In this document: piece after piece, positions 23,918-32,278 of the stretch
Numbering within the stretch: position 1 is the stretch's first letter
How the letters are laid out: the number at the start of each line of letters is the position of its first letter
Origin: an uncultured Collinsella sp.
Lineage (GTDB): Bacteria > Actinomycetota > Coriobacteriia > Coriobacteriales > Coriobacteriaceae
Direction of reading: 5' to 3'
DNA length: 42,096 nucleotides
Assembly (NCBI GenBank): GCA_900541715.1
Contig: UQLI01000016.1
Location: 1 to 42,096 of the forward strand
Notes under the pieces: model-generated
What the model was told of the DNA's origin: nothing
Database searches by the model: none
What the model saw: the letters and a program-made list of their open reading frames with translations, nothing else
Made by a program: the position numbers and the translations under genes

Positions 23918-25057
23918 ATGGACCAGAGCCTTTTTAAATTCGACCTGATCGCCGAGGACCCGACGACGCACGCGCGCGCTGGCGTGCTGCACACCCCGCA
24001 CGGCGACATCGAGACGCCGATCTTTATGCCCGTGGGCACCAAGGCAAACGTCAAGGGTATTCCTACCGAGACCGTCAAGCAGCTCGGCGCCCAGATCGTG
24101 CTTGCCAATACCTACCACCTGTCCATGCGTCCCGGCGAGGACACCATCGCCGAGCTGGGCGGACTGCACAAGTTTATGAACTGGCACGGCCCCATCCTCA
24201 CCGATTCGGGCGGTTTCCAGGTCTTCAGCCACAACGACGCCGTCAAGCTCACTGACGAGGGCGTGCGCTTTATCGTCAACGACTACGACGGCCGCCACGT
24301 GTTCTGGACGCCCGAGGACAACATGGAAATCGCCATGAAGCTCGGCTCCGACATCTGCATGCAGCTCGATCAGTGCCCCGGCTATCCTGCCACGCGCGCC
24401 TACGTCGAGCGCGCCGTGGAGCTGTCAAGCATGTGGGCCGAGCGCTGCTACAAGGCTCACACCCGCGATGACCAGGCGCTCTTTGGCATTGTTCAGGGCG
24501 GCATGCACCTAGATCTGCGCCTGCGCTCGCTGCGCCATCTGGAGGAGTGCGGCGACTTCCCCGGTTACGGCATTGGCGGCTACTCGGTGGGCGAGGACCA
24601 CGAGACCATGTTCGAGACCCTGGCACCGCTCGTAAGCGAGTACATGCCCAAGCACAAGCCGCGCTACCTGATGGGCGTCGGCAACCCCACCACCCTCGTG
24701 CGCGGTGTGGGCGTGGGTATCGACATGTTCGACTGCGTGCTGCCGACGCGTACGGGCCGCATGGGTACGGCGTTCTCCAGCGAGGGTCGCCTTAACTTCC
24801 GCAACGCGCGTTTTGCGCACGACGACGGCCCCATCGACCCCACCTGCACCTGCCCGGTGTGCACGGGCGGCTACAGCCGCGCGCTCATCCGTCACATGGT
24901 CACGCAGAAGGAGATGCTCGGCGGCATTCTGCTTTCGATGCACAACATCTACTACCTGCTCAACCTTATGCAGCGTGCCCGCCAGGCCATTATCGAGGGC
25001 CGCTACGGCGCGTTTGTGAGCGACTGGATGAACAGCCCTGCGGCGGTGGATTACTAA
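23918..25057 (+). CDS. tgt: tRNA-guanine transglycosylase
   Basis: 379 aa, start preceded by AAGGAG. Catalytic signatures: ILTDSGGFQVFS (Asp), FGIVQGG, GYSVGE, and GIDMFDCVLPTR (nucleophile Asp). The zinc site is CTCPVC plus His in RALIRHM. Reaction: exchange of the wobble guanine of GUN-anticodon tRNAs for a 7-deazaguanine (preQ1 in bacteria; some gut species use queuine). No queCDEF, queA or queG gene is in the window. The gene stands alone between the 120-bp repeat and the LOG-family gene. Confidence 0.96.
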   Translation: MDQSLFKFDLIAEDPTTHARAGVLHTPHGDIETPIFMPVGTKANVKGIPTETVKQLGAQIVLANTYHLSMRPGEDTIAELGGLHKFMNWHGPILTDSGGFQVFSHNDAVKLTDEGVRFIVNDYDGRHVFWTPEDNMEIAMKLGSDICMQLDQCPGYPATRAYVERAVELSSMWAERCYKAHTRDDQALFGIVQGGMHLDLRLRSLRHLEECGDFPGYGIGGYSVGEDHETMFETLAPLVSEYMPKHKPRYLMGVGNPTTLVRGVGVGIDMFDCVLPTRTGRMGTAFSSEGRLNFRNARFAHDDGPIDPTCTCPVCTGGYSRALIRHMVTQKEMLGGILLSMHNIYYLLNLMQRARQAIIEGRYGAFVSDWMNSPAAVDY

Positions 25058-25206
25058 GGGCGACAGACACGCTTGCAGAGCGTGGGCAATGGCAAAGGCT
25101 GAGCGGCAACCGCTCGTCACATTTGCTGACACCGGCTGCGCGACCGCTGACCGATAGCTTGCAAGCACTTGATGCATCGTGGGTACCATACCGAATAGTT
25201 GATGTT

Positions 25207-25256
25207 CGGGCGGGTGTTTGGCGCATGGCGTCGACCCCGCCCGCTTTTCTTTTTCT
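25207..25256 (+). terminator. intrinsic terminator directly upstream of the LOG-family gene
   Basis: CGGGCGGGT (25207-25215) pairs with ACCCCGCCCG (one bulge, 25234-25243), followed by CTTTTCTTTTTC. It ends 14 bases before the LOG start. It may end tgt transcription or, if the LOG promoter lies upstream of it, attenuate LOG. Confidence 0.6.
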
Positions 25257-25270
25257 CGATAGGAGTACCC

Positions 25271-26029
25271 ATGATTAAGAATGAGAACGTCGAGGGCGAG
25301 CCTGCCTACGACGAGACGTACCGCCGCGGCCCCGTGGTCATGCGCGGCCCCATGATTCCTAAGGACAACACCTACGCCAACCTGCTGGCGCCCGAGGAGT
25401 CGACCGACTGGCTGCATGCCGATCCGTGGCGCGTGCTGCGCATCCAGGCCGAGTTTGTCGATGGTTTTGGCGCGCTGGCCGAGTTAGGGCCTGCGGTGAC
25501 CATCTTCGGTAGTGCCCGCACGCCCAAGACGGACCCGGCCTACAAGGCGGCGCGCACGGTCGGCCGTAAGATTGCCCAGCGCGGCGTGGCGGTTATCACC
25601 GGTGGCGGCCCCGGCATCATGGAAGCGGCCAACAGGGGAGCGGCGAGTGTCAACGGCAAGTCAGTTGGCCTGGGCATTGAATTGCCGCACGAGCATGGGC
25701 TCAATAAATACGTGAACCTCGGCATGGACTTCCGTTACTTCTTTGTGCGCAAGACCATGTTCGTCAAATACAGCTCGGGCGCCATCGTGTTTCCCGGCGG
25801 CTTTGGCACGCTCGACGAGATGTTCGAGGTGCTCACGCTGGTGCAAACGCACAAGGTCAAGCGCATGCCCCTCGTGCTGGTGGGCACAGAGTACTGGCAG
25901 GGCCTGTTCGACTGGCTCAACGGCCCGGTGATGGACGCCGGTATGATCAGCCCGCTCGATCCCGAGCTCGTGCACATCACCGACGACCTCAACGAAGCCG
26001 TCGACATCGCCCTGAGCGGGCTGATGTAG
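25271..26029 (+). CDS. LOG-family protein (TIGR00730, putative nucleotide 5'-monophosphate phosphoribohydrolase)
   Basis: 252 aa from ATG 25271 with AGGAG upstream. The family motifs are intact: TIFGSAR, TGGGPGIMEAANRGA and PGGFGTLDEMFEVLTLVQT (PGGxGTxxE). Known members cleave N6-modified or plain AMP to base and ribose-5-phosphate; many are mis-annotated as lysine decarboxylase. Codons 211 to the stop occur again at 30247-30375 with 11 differences in 130 bases, mostly at third positions, so the present 3' end may have come with the inserted DNA that follows. Confidence 0.88.
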   Translation: MIKNENVEGEPAYDETYRRGPVVMRGPMIPKDNTYANLLAPEESTDWLHADPWRVLRIQAEFVDGFGALAELGPAVTIFGSARTPKTDPAYKAARTVGRKIAQRGVAVITGGGPGIMEAANRGAASVNGKSVGLGIELPHEHGLNKYVNLGMDFRYFFVRKTMFVKYSSGAIVFPGGFGTLDEMFEVLTLVQTHKVKRMPLVLVGTEYWQGLFDWLNGPVMDAGMISPLDPELVHITDDLNEAVDIALSGLM

Positions 26030-26059
26030 ATCAATCGTGCCCACGCGACATGAATACGC

Positions 26060-26111
26060 ATGGCAATCTGATGTTATTTAACATCAGATTGCCATTTATA
26101 TTGGGTATACT
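26060..26111 (+). promoter_or_regulatory. operator-promoter of the toxin-antitoxin operon
   Basis: A perfect palindrome with 17-bp arms (26060-26076 and 26079-26095, ATGGCAATCTGATGTTA and its complement) is followed by TATACT at 26106-26111. RelB/DinJ antitoxins autoregulate by binding palindromes at their promoter, so this is the likely operator. It could also act as a LOG terminator. Confidence 0.6.
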
Positions 26112-26141
26112 GATGCAAAAGACGAGGCGAGGAGGTGGCGT

Positions 26142-26441
26142 ATGTCTACTGCAACGGTTAAGCCTACGACGGTTCGCATCGAAGAGGGGCTCAAGGAACA
26201 GGCGACTGAGTTCTTGGATTCGGTCGGCCTCAGCCTCAATTCCTATCTCAATCTTGCCGTTCGGCAGCTTGTAAATCAGCGAAAGATTCCTTTTGAGATT
26301 GTAGGAAGGGCGGAGGTGCCCAACGAGGCGACGAGGCGTGCCATGGTGATCGCCGAGGCTCATGAGTTGGGGATTTTGCCGGACGATAGCCCGTCATTCA
26401 ACAACGCTGATGAGCTTATGTCATTCCTCGATGAGGAATAG
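26142..26441 (+). CDS. RelB/DinJ-family antitoxin
   Basis: 99 aa, start preceded by AGGAGGTGGCGT. The N-terminus (KPTTVRIEEGLKEQATEFLDS) is a ribbon-helix-helix DNA-binding module, followed by SLNSYLNLAVRQLVNQRKIPF typical of RelB/DinJ. The C-terminal part (NADELMSFLDEE) would wrap the toxin. It is 2 bases from the toxin gene. Role: neutralises the toxin and represses the operon. Confidence 0.88.
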   Translation: MSTATVKPTTVRIEEGLKEQATEFLDSVGLSLNSYLNLAVRQLVNQRKIPFEIVGRAEVPNEATRRAMVIAEAHELGILPDDSPSFNNADELMSFLDEE

Positions 26442-26443
26442 CG

Positions 26444-26752
26444 ATGTTCGAGATTAAAGTCGAGGCTCAATTTAGGGCGGACTACAAACGAACGATGCGC
26501 ATGCATCCGCAGCTAAAGAGTGAGTTTAAGGCGGCAGTCGCAGAGCTTGCAGCTCACGGCTCGCTTCCCGCGGAATATGGCGCCCATGAGCTTTCAAACC
26601 CGGGCGGAAACTACAACGGCCACATCGATTTCCACCTATCCGATGGCTTGGTCGACGTGGTCGTTCTCTACTTACCGCATAAGACTAATCCTGTGATCCG
26701 GCTGGTCAGAATGGGCTCGCATGAGGAGCTGTTCCAGGGCCCGCAGGGCTGA
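26444..26752 (+). CDS. YafQ-family mRNA interferase toxin
   Basis: 102 aa RelE-superfamily toxin. FRADYKRTMRMHPQLKSEF at the N-terminus, GAHELSNPGGNYNGHIDFHL in the middle and the terminal IRLVRMGSHEELF match YafQ; the His and Phe of GSHxELF correspond to YafQ catalytic residues (His87, Phe91). Known role: ribosome-dependent mRNA cleavage during stress. Encoded with its antitoxin at the left side of the probable island. A palindrome begins 14 bases after the stop. Confidence 0.88.
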   Translation: MFEIKVEAQFRADYKRTMRMHPQLKSEFKAAVAELAAHGSLPAEYGAHELSNPGGNYNGHIDFHLSDGLVDVVVLYLPHKTNPVIRLVRMGSHEELFQGPQG

Positions 26753-26765
26753 TTGCCGATTTCTA

Positions 26766-26832
26766 AGTTGCGGTGGAATAGGGATTGGTTGACGGCTAAT
26801 AAGTCAAAAACAGTCCCTATTTCACCGCAACT
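26766..26832. repeat. AGTTGCGGTGGAATAG palindrome, copy 2
   Basis: 19-base arms 26766-26784 and 26814-26832 pair with one G-U. Inner stem TTGAC/GTCAA around GGCTAATAA. The right arm contains the last codons and stop of the minus-strand helicase gene (stop at 26819-26817), so the palindrome has become part of the coding end. Confidence 0.85.
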
Positions 26833-29828
26833 GCTGGGGGTACTCCGTTCGTCGCCGCGGCCTCCGGTTCCACTTTTCGCTGAATTTCGCTCAAAAGCTC
26901 GGCTGCGACTTCGCTGCTTTTGAAACGAATGCTGCAGTCTTCTTTCTTTGGGAAAGCCAGCAACGGAATAGCTCCGTACCAGACAGTTTCCTCGTCAATC
27001 ACTGATGCGCACAGGCGTCCTTCGGCTTTGATGAGATAGTTGACGTTCATCTCGGCAAAAATCGCTTTCACGTCATCGCGTGGAGTTGAAGCAATAGAAA
27101 TCTCAAGGGCAATTCCACGGGTAGCGGCATCCGCGAGTGCAGCGGCGAGCTTTTCAAGGCATGCGGCGGACGCGTAGGGTGCGGCAATAAAAATGCTTTT
27201 CGATGCGTTCTCGATGTCATTCACTAAAGCCTCCACGGCTCTTGCCGACCTAACGAGGATGTTTCGATCGTCCTGTCTGTTGTCGTTTGCCGCAAAGACT
27301 TCATACCCCAGCTTGGCGTAGGTCTTGAGCCTCTTTTGGTACATGCGCGCGAACATGGGTATCGACAGGTCAACATAGTCGAATATCTCAACCCGCTGTT
27401 TGCCCTCGTGGCTTCTGTGTAGCCTACCTGCCTGCTGCGTTATGCTGCCGTCCCAAGATATTGGAGTGGCAATGAGCAAAGTGTCAAGGTAAGACAGGTC
27501 GAAGCCCTCGCCCAGAAGACTTTCAGTTGCGACGATGATTCGATGATCATGCTCAAAGCTGGGAAGACTCTTCAGTATTGCTTTTCTTTCTTTGGCGTCG
27601 ATTTCTCCGGTTAAGAGTATGGGTTCGTGTCCACGGCTTTGAAGTAGCCTGCATAGCTCTTCGGCATGCTTTTTTCTTTTAGATAGCACAAGCGGATGCC
27701 GGCCGTTTGATGCGGCCTCGAGGGCGTCCTCGATAATTGCTTCGTTTCTCGCGGCGTGTACACACAGGAGATCGAGAATTTGGTTAAAGGATGCTCCTGG
27801 TCCGTAGGTGGGTAATCGAATTCCGGTGAAACGCGGTCTAACAATGCGCTGAATCCCCTGTTGGATTGCTTGCGTTTTTGGATCGACGACATAGCGAACC
27901 GGGCCGCAGAGCATCGAGAGTGCCCGCGTGAGTCCGTCCGAACGCTCGGGCGTTGCGGAAAGGCCATATACATATTTGGCAGGAGCGGACTTGAGGACAA
28001 GCTCAAGCTGTGGCGCGGCCGCATGGTGGCATTCGTCACAGATGATGAGACTGTAATCGCGAACGAACTCCTTGGCTAATGACTCGCCGGTTTGGGGATC
28101 CTTGCCGGATAGCGACTGGAATGAAGCAATGTCGATGAGACGGCTTATGGCGGTCTTGCCTCCTCCGATTTGCCCAATGAGCGGAGGCTGTCTTTTGCTG
28201 ATTCGTCCCTTTGGGGTTCGGACGGGCTCTCTGTTGTCCGTGATGTCGAGAAATCGTTCGAGTTGGGATTTCCATTGGGCAATGAGCGCAGTTTTAGGAA
28301 CGATGACGAGCGTTGGAAGACCAATGGCAGCAATAAGATAAGCTCCGATGACGGTTTTGCCGAACCCCGTCGGTGCGGACATGATCCCGTCTTCATAGCT
28401 GAGCATCTGTTCAGCGACAATTTGCTGTTCAGGGCGAAGAGTCCCTTTAAATGCCATCGCAATTGGATGGCTCGACTTGCGTTTGTCTGAATAGTGGGCA
28501 GAAACGCCGGCTTCTTGAAGCAGCCGCTCAAGTTGAACCTTGCAGCCTCTGGGAATCGCGACGTAGCCATCTCTAAGTTCGCTGAGGTCTATGAACCGCG
28601 GTTTGCCGAATACCGATTGATGCATAGATTGTGCGCGGAAGAATTCTGGGTTGGCAAATGTTGCAAGCCTGCGGACTTCCATTTGAGCTGCGGGACTCAG
28701 AGATTTTTCGGGGATATAGAGCATATCGGTCTGCGTGACGGACAGCGATGACGGGAAGTCCCGCGGTGTGAGCGGAAGCCGCTTTCGCAGTCTCTGGGAA
28801 TGTGGCACACCGGTGTTTGCCGCCGCAACAGCTGCTATTCCATGTGACCTATTTTCGATGCTCTCGATCAGATTTTGCACCGTCACGCGCGGGATTAACT
28901 GGATTTGCGAAAGGTAAAGCCATTGATCGGGAAAGGGCTCAAATTGCTCGTCAACAAATACGCTGTTCCCTTTTCGCTGCGCTTTTCCTTGAAAAGGCAG
29001 CGCTATGAGATTTCCAAAGCCGCCCTCAGGAATGGTGGACTGCGCGGGCAGCATTCGGTCAAATGCTTTGAAGGTGATTGTCTTGTTCAGTATCGCCGCT
29101 TCGGTGATAAGGCTGCTTCCAAAATCTCGTGCGGTCTTTGCGCTGACGAGCTCTAGGAAGAAAAACCAGACATGTGCGCCGTCGCCCGATCTCGATCGCT
29201 CAACTGCGACATCGATTCCGTGGCTTTTTGCGACATGTCGAATGGCTTTCGTCGCTTCTTTCCAATCGGCTCCGTCAAAATCGATGACCAGGACTTTCGT
29301 GTTACTGTCTTTATCGAGCACATATTGGCCTATAACGTCTCGAAGCCTATCGTCATTGCCTCTGAAATGGGCGATGATCGCGGCATCGCTCAACTCGGGG
29401 AAGACGCGGCTGCTGCATTCCGTGCATTTGACTCTCTGGTGGCTTGCTTTGGGGCAAATGCCTGACTTCCACTCATTTGCGCAGGCGGGCGTATAGCCAA
29501 TTCCTCCGTCTTTTCTGCGGTACCCATGAGCGTAGACATCTTTGCGACCAGTAAAGAGATTGCGGAAGAGCTCGAGTTTGTCGCGCGCTGGGCTTGCGCT
29601 GGTGACGATATCTTCGATCTGCGCCCGTCTATCGAAAGAATCGCCAGCTTTCTCCCATTCTTCCAGCGTTGTATAACGGATGTCTGGACCGCTGCTGCAG
29701 ATAACGATTTGCTTGCGCGGATCCGAAGCGTGGACGACCGTTTTATTGAATTTGAATAGGGCGCTCCCGAAAAGGGCGTATTGATGCGTGCCGTTGCTCA
29801 TTTGAAAGCCATTCTTATCAGCGTTCAT
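26817..29828 (-). CDS. TOTE-type primase-helicase fusion with degenerate PLD domain
   Basis: 1003 aa. Residues about 85-310 match the archaeo-eukaryotic primase domain of TOTE conflict systems: LFRNLFTGRKDVYA, a Cys cluster (Cys116, 125, 135, 138), VIDFDG (Asp183, Asp185), ERSRSGDGAHVWFFF (His219) and GGFGNLIALPFQ. Residues about 455-830 are an SF2 helicase: APTGFGKT (485-492), DECH (598-601), SAT (624-626), TPISWDGSITQQAGRLHR. Residues about 868-985 look like the PLD-type nuclease domain common in such helicases, but at the HxK position I read CAS (about 940-942), so catalysis is doubtful. Base composition is visibly less GC-rich than neighbours. The start is uncertain: neither Met1 nor Met10 has a good ribosome site. 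A defence or mobile-element conflict role is inferred. Confidence 0.85.
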   Translation of the reverse strand: MNADKNGFQMSNGTHQYALFGSALFKFNKTVVHASDPRKQIVICSSGPDIRYTTLEEWEKAGDSFDRRAQIEDIVTSASPARDKLELFRNLFTGRKDVYAHGYRRKDGGIGYTPACANEWKSGICPKASHQRVKCTECSSRVFPELSDAAIIAHFRGNDDRLRDVIGQYVLDKDSNTKVLVIDFDGADWKEATKAIRHVAKSHGIDVAVERSRSGDGAHVWFFFLELVSAKTARDFGSSLITEAAILNKTITFKAFDRMLPAQSTIPEGGFGNLIALPFQGKAQRKGNSVFVDEQFEPFPDQWLYLSQIQLIPRVTVQNLIESIENRSHGIAAVAAANTGVPHSQRLRKRLPLTPRDFPSSLSVTQTDMLYIPEKSLSPAAQMEVRRLATFANPEFFRAQSMHQSVFGKPRFIDLSELRDGYVAIPRGCKVQLERLLQEAGVSAHYSDKRKSSHPIAMAFKGTLRPEQQIVAEQMLSYEDGIMSAPTGFGKTVIGAYLIAAIGLPTLVIVPKTALIAQWKSQLERFLDITDNREPVRTPKGRISKRQPPLIGQIGGGKTAISRLIDIASFQSLSGKDPQTGESLAKEFVRDYSLIICDECHHAAAPQLELVLKSAPAKYVYGLSATPERSDGLTRALSMLCGPVRYVVDPKTQAIQQGIQRIVRPRFTGIRLPTYGPGASFNQILDLLCVHAARNEAIIEDALEAASNGRHPLVLSKRKKHAEELCRLLQSRGHEPILLTGEIDAKERKAILKSLPSFEHDHRIIVATESLLGEGFDLSYLDTLLIATPISWDGSITQQAGRLHRSHEGKQRVEIFDYVDLSIPMFARMYQKRLKTYAKLGYEVFAANDNRQDDRNILVRSARAVEALVNDIENASKSIFIAAPYASAACLEKLAAALADAATRGIALEISIASTPRDDVKAIFAEMNVNYLIKAEGRLCASVIDEETVWYGAIPLLAFPKKEDCSIRFKSSEVAAELLSEIQRKVEPEAAATNGVPPAVAVK

Positions 29829-30246
29829 TGGGATGAGGGTACGTCATTTCAGCTTTATGAGATACGCGACTTCGATTTTGGTTCGGTAATAGTGGGGTAC
29901 CGATCCGTGAGTGGCAATCAGCCGGTGCCAAAACGTGCGGCGGCTGTTGTTAAAGGTTTTTGACGGCTATGGGGCGGGTTGGCGGCGTGGGGAGGGGTTT
30001 TCGAATGACCCCGTGGTCAAATAACGTCAAATGTGAGTACTGCTGTTAATGTAGTCTCATAACATTTGGCAAGAATAGAATACCAATTCGACATTATTCT
30101 ATATATCTAACCCACCAAACACGGCATTTTGAGCCTTGGCAAGGCGTGAAATTAATCGAAACGATCGATTCCGGCGAGATTTTGCTGCTACTAATTTGGT
30201 GGCAGTACTCATATTTGCCATTTTTGTCCAGTGGGTACCGCGAGGG
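29829..30246. other. AT-richer gene-free spacer upstream of the primase-helicase
   Basis: No supported gene. It must contain the helicase promoter on the minus strand. CAAATGT (about 30028) and ACATTTG (about 30062) form a spaced inverted repeat, and 30085-30112 is AT-rich. The composition contrasts with the flanking GC-rich genes. Confidence 0.5.
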
Positions 30247-30375
30247 GGTCTGTTCGACTGGCCCAACGGCCCGGTGATGAGCGCCGGTATGATCAGCCCG
30301 CTCGATCCGGATCTGGTACACATTACTGACGACCTCAACGAGGCCGTCGACATCGCCCTGAGCGGGCTGATGTAG
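30247..30375 (+). pseudogene. remnant 3' end of a LOG-family gene
   Basis: The last 42 codons plus stop of the LOG-family gene (compare 25901-26029), in frame, no start or N-terminal part. Of 11 differences in 130 bases most are synonymous (three residues differ: Leu/Pro, Asp/Ser, Glu/Asp), showing that both copies evolved under coding constraint before being brought together. Confidence 0.88.
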
Positions 30376-30386
30376 AGTAGCTAAAA

Positions 30387-30448
30387 TGGGACGGGGCTAA
30401 AAAGACTGGTCTGAAACGTTTGATACCAGTCTTTTTAGCCCCGTCCCA
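30387..30448. terminator. perfect GGGACGGG palindrome
   Basis: Perfect 24-bp arms (30387-30410 and 30425-30448) with a 14-base loop, the inner part being AAAAAGACTGGT/ACCAGTCTTTTT. Located 11 bases after the LOG remnant stop, so it is probably the original LOG terminator. Related to 4609-4681. Confidence 0.7.
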
Positions 30449-30463
30449 AACGAACTGCTTCTA

Positions 30464-30530
30464 AGTTGCGGTGGAATAGGGATTGATTGGCGGCTAATAA
30501 GCCAAAAACAGTCCCTATTCCACCGCAACT
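30464..30530. repeat. AGTTGCGGTGGAATAG palindrome, copy 3
   Basis: Perfect 19-bp arms 30464-30482 and 30512-30530. Inner stem TTGGC/GCCAA around GGCTAATAA, where copy 2 has TTGAC/GTCAA: an A-U to G-C double change. It lies 13 bases past the degV stop (minus strand). Confidence 0.88.
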
Positions 30531-30543
30531 GATGTGGGCGTCC

Positions 30544-31404
30544 CTAGTGAGTTGGCTGGTAGCGGGGGCAGTAGCTGATGGCGATGGCGTCGATGCCTAC
30601 ATGGGTGGCGATGGTGCAGCCGATGGGGCCGGTGCCGGCGTCTACATAGTCTTGGCCTGCGAGCGCTTGGCTGACGAGCTCTTGCTCCTCGGCGGCGCCG
30701 GTCGTGAGCACGCGCACGCTTGAACCCGGATGCTCAGCCAAAAACGCGAGGCAGTCGGCCATGGTGTTGACGACGATGCGCTTGGCGCCGCGGCCCTTCT
30801 TGATGGCCTTGATCTCGCCCGATTTCCACTCCGGCGAAACGGCCAGGCGAATGTTGAGCATCTGCGTGAGCTGGCCGGCGAGCTTGGGCGCGCGGCCGTT
30901 CTTAACGAGGTTCTCGAGCGTGCGGGGAATCAGCAGCAGGTGGGCGTCGGGCAGCGTCGCGCGGATCTGCGCCTCGGTCTCGTCCAGGCTGCGGCCGTCC
31001 TCGCGCATGGCCAGCGCGTACTCCACCAGCAGGCCCTCGGCACCCGAGCCGGTGCGCGAGTCGATGCAGCGCACGTCGAGTTCGTGCGTTTCGGCCGTCA
31101 GGCTGGCGTTGGCATAGCAGGCGGACCACTCGCTGCACAGTGAGATAAAGATGGCGCTATCATGGCCGTCGGCGAGCACGCGGTCAAAGAGTGCCTTGAA
31201 CTCGCCGGCGCTCGGCTGCGAGGTGTGCGGCAGTTGCTCGGAGCCGGCCATGCGCGCGACGTATTCCTCGGCGGTAATCTGCACCTGGTCGAGCAGGTCC
31301 TCGCCCTCGATAATCACATGCAGCGGAATCACGTAAATGCCGAGCTCTTGAGCGTGGGCGGGGGAGATGTCCGACGTGGAGTCGGTTATGATGGCAAAAG
31401 ACAT
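30544..31404 (-). CDS. DegV-family fatty-acid-binding protein
   Basis: 286 aa from ATG 31404 (GAAAGGTG upstream; an upstream in-frame start at 31461 lacks a site). DegV signatures: FAIITDSTSDISP at the start, PHTSQPSAGEF near residue 80, SRTGSGAEGLLVEYA, and the C-terminal GPIGCTIATHVGIDAIAI. Family role: binds a long-chain fatty acid; FakB subunits deliver it to the kinase FakA for phosphorylation. No fakA (DhaK-like) gene is adjacent, so FakB identity is not proven. Confidence 0.9.
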   Translation of the reverse strand: MSFAIITDSTSDISPAHAQELGIYVIPLHVIIEGEDLLDQVQITAEEYVARMAGSEQLPHTSQPSAGEFKALFDRVLADGHDSAIFISLCSEWSACYANASLTAETHELDVRCIDSRTGSGAEGLLVEYALAMREDGRSLDETEAQIRATLPDAHLLLIPRTLENLVKNGRAPKLAGQLTQMLNIRLAVSPEWKSGEIKAIKKGRGAKRIVVNTMADCLAFLAEHPGSSVRVLTTGAAEEQELVSQALAGQDYVDAGTGPIGCTIATHVGIDAIAISYCPRYQPTH

Positions 31405-31496
31405 AATTGCACCTTTCGTTGGGGCGCTTGCGCGCCGCCTTCTGAGAGCAAAGTGCGACAAGTATAGTAGAGTCGTTCCACATTACTAGGTTCAAT

Positions 31497-31512
31497 TGTT
31501 GAATAGTCAACA
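31497..31512. promoter_or_regulatory. palindrome between divergent degV and HAD genes
   Basis: TGTTGA-ATAG-TCAACA in the 156-base divergent spacer; a minus-strand TATACT (31461-31466) could be the degV -10 box. Operator function is a guess. Confidence 0.3.
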
Positions 31513-31560
31513 GTTTGAAGTGTCGGTGTGGAAATCGTCAACTGGGGAAGAGGAATGCCG

Positions 31561-32223
31561 ATGGAGGCGTTGGAGATAGGCAAACGGCCGGTCGTGTTGT
31601 TCGATTTTGACGGCACGGTGGCAGATACGGGCCGGGCAGTGATGACCTCGACGCGCAAGACGCTGGCTGCGCGCGGGTTTTCGGAGGCGCAGATGGGTGA
31701 TCTGCGCCGTATGATCGGGCCGCCCCTGTGGAAGAGCTTTCACGACTTTTACGGCTTTTCCCGCGAGGAGTCGCTTGTGGTGGCCGACGAGTACCGCGCC
31801 TTTTTTGATGAGCTGGGGCCGGAGGAGTACCCCGTGTTCGATGGGGTCCCCGAGCTGCTGGATGGGTTGGCCGCCCAGGGCAAGCGTATGGCCGTGGCGA
31901 CGTCTCGCATGGAGGCGAAGTGCATCGATATGGTTCATGAGCTGGGGCTTTGCCAGTTCGAAGCTGTGGTTGGCATGAATCCGCCGCAGGGACGCGAGAC
32001 CAAGGCCGATTCGGTTCGCGATGCCCTGGCGGCGCTCGGCGCGACGGCCGACGATGCCGTGATGATCGGCGATCGCTTTAACGATGTGGAGGGCGCGCAC
32101 GCGATGGGCGTGCCGTGCATCGGCATCTATTCGGGCGCGGCAGCGCCGGGGGAGCACGAGGCCGCGGGCGCCGATGCGGTGGTGCACTCGGTGGCCGAGC
32201 TTGCTAAACTTTTCGCTATCTAA
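31561..32223 (+). CDS. HAD-family phosphatase (phosphoglycolate-phosphatase-like)
   Basis: 220 aa from ATG 31561, 7 bases after GAGG; ATG 31555 and GTG 31528 are in frame but badly spaced. HAD motifs: VLFDFDGTVADTG (nucleophile Asp), AVATSRME (motif II), Lys in KADSVRDAL and MIGDRFNDVEGAHAMG (motif IV). The alpha-helical cap (subclass I) lies between motifs I and II. Substrate cannot be read; the family includes phosphoglycolate and pyrophosphate phosphatases. It is followed after 55 bases by the M20 peptidase, with a strong own ribosome site there. Confidence 0.88.
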   Translation: MEALEIGKRPVVLFDFDGTVADTGRAVMTSTRKTLAARGFSEAQMGDLRRMIGPPLWKSFHDFYGFSREESLVVADEYRAFFDELGPEEYPVFDGVPELLDGLAAQGKRMAVATSRMEAKCIDMVHELGLCQFEAVVGMNPPQGRETKADSVRDALAALGATADDAVMIGDRFNDVEGAHAMGVPCIGIYSGAAAPGEHEAAGADAVVHSVAELAKLFAI

Positions 32224-32278
32224 TAGACATAATGTGAGGGGCGGGCGTACCCGTCGCTCATTGGTAAGGAGGTCGTTC

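Noticed and set aside
25271..26029. Lysine decarboxylase identity for the PGGxGT protein
   Set aside because: PGGFGTLDE is the LOG-family signature; there is no pyridoxal-phosphate lysine or decarboxylase fold.
29526..29963. Small plus-strand ORFs around the start of the primase-helicase
   Set aside because: They mirror the helicase frame or lack a ribosome site and any similarity I recognise.
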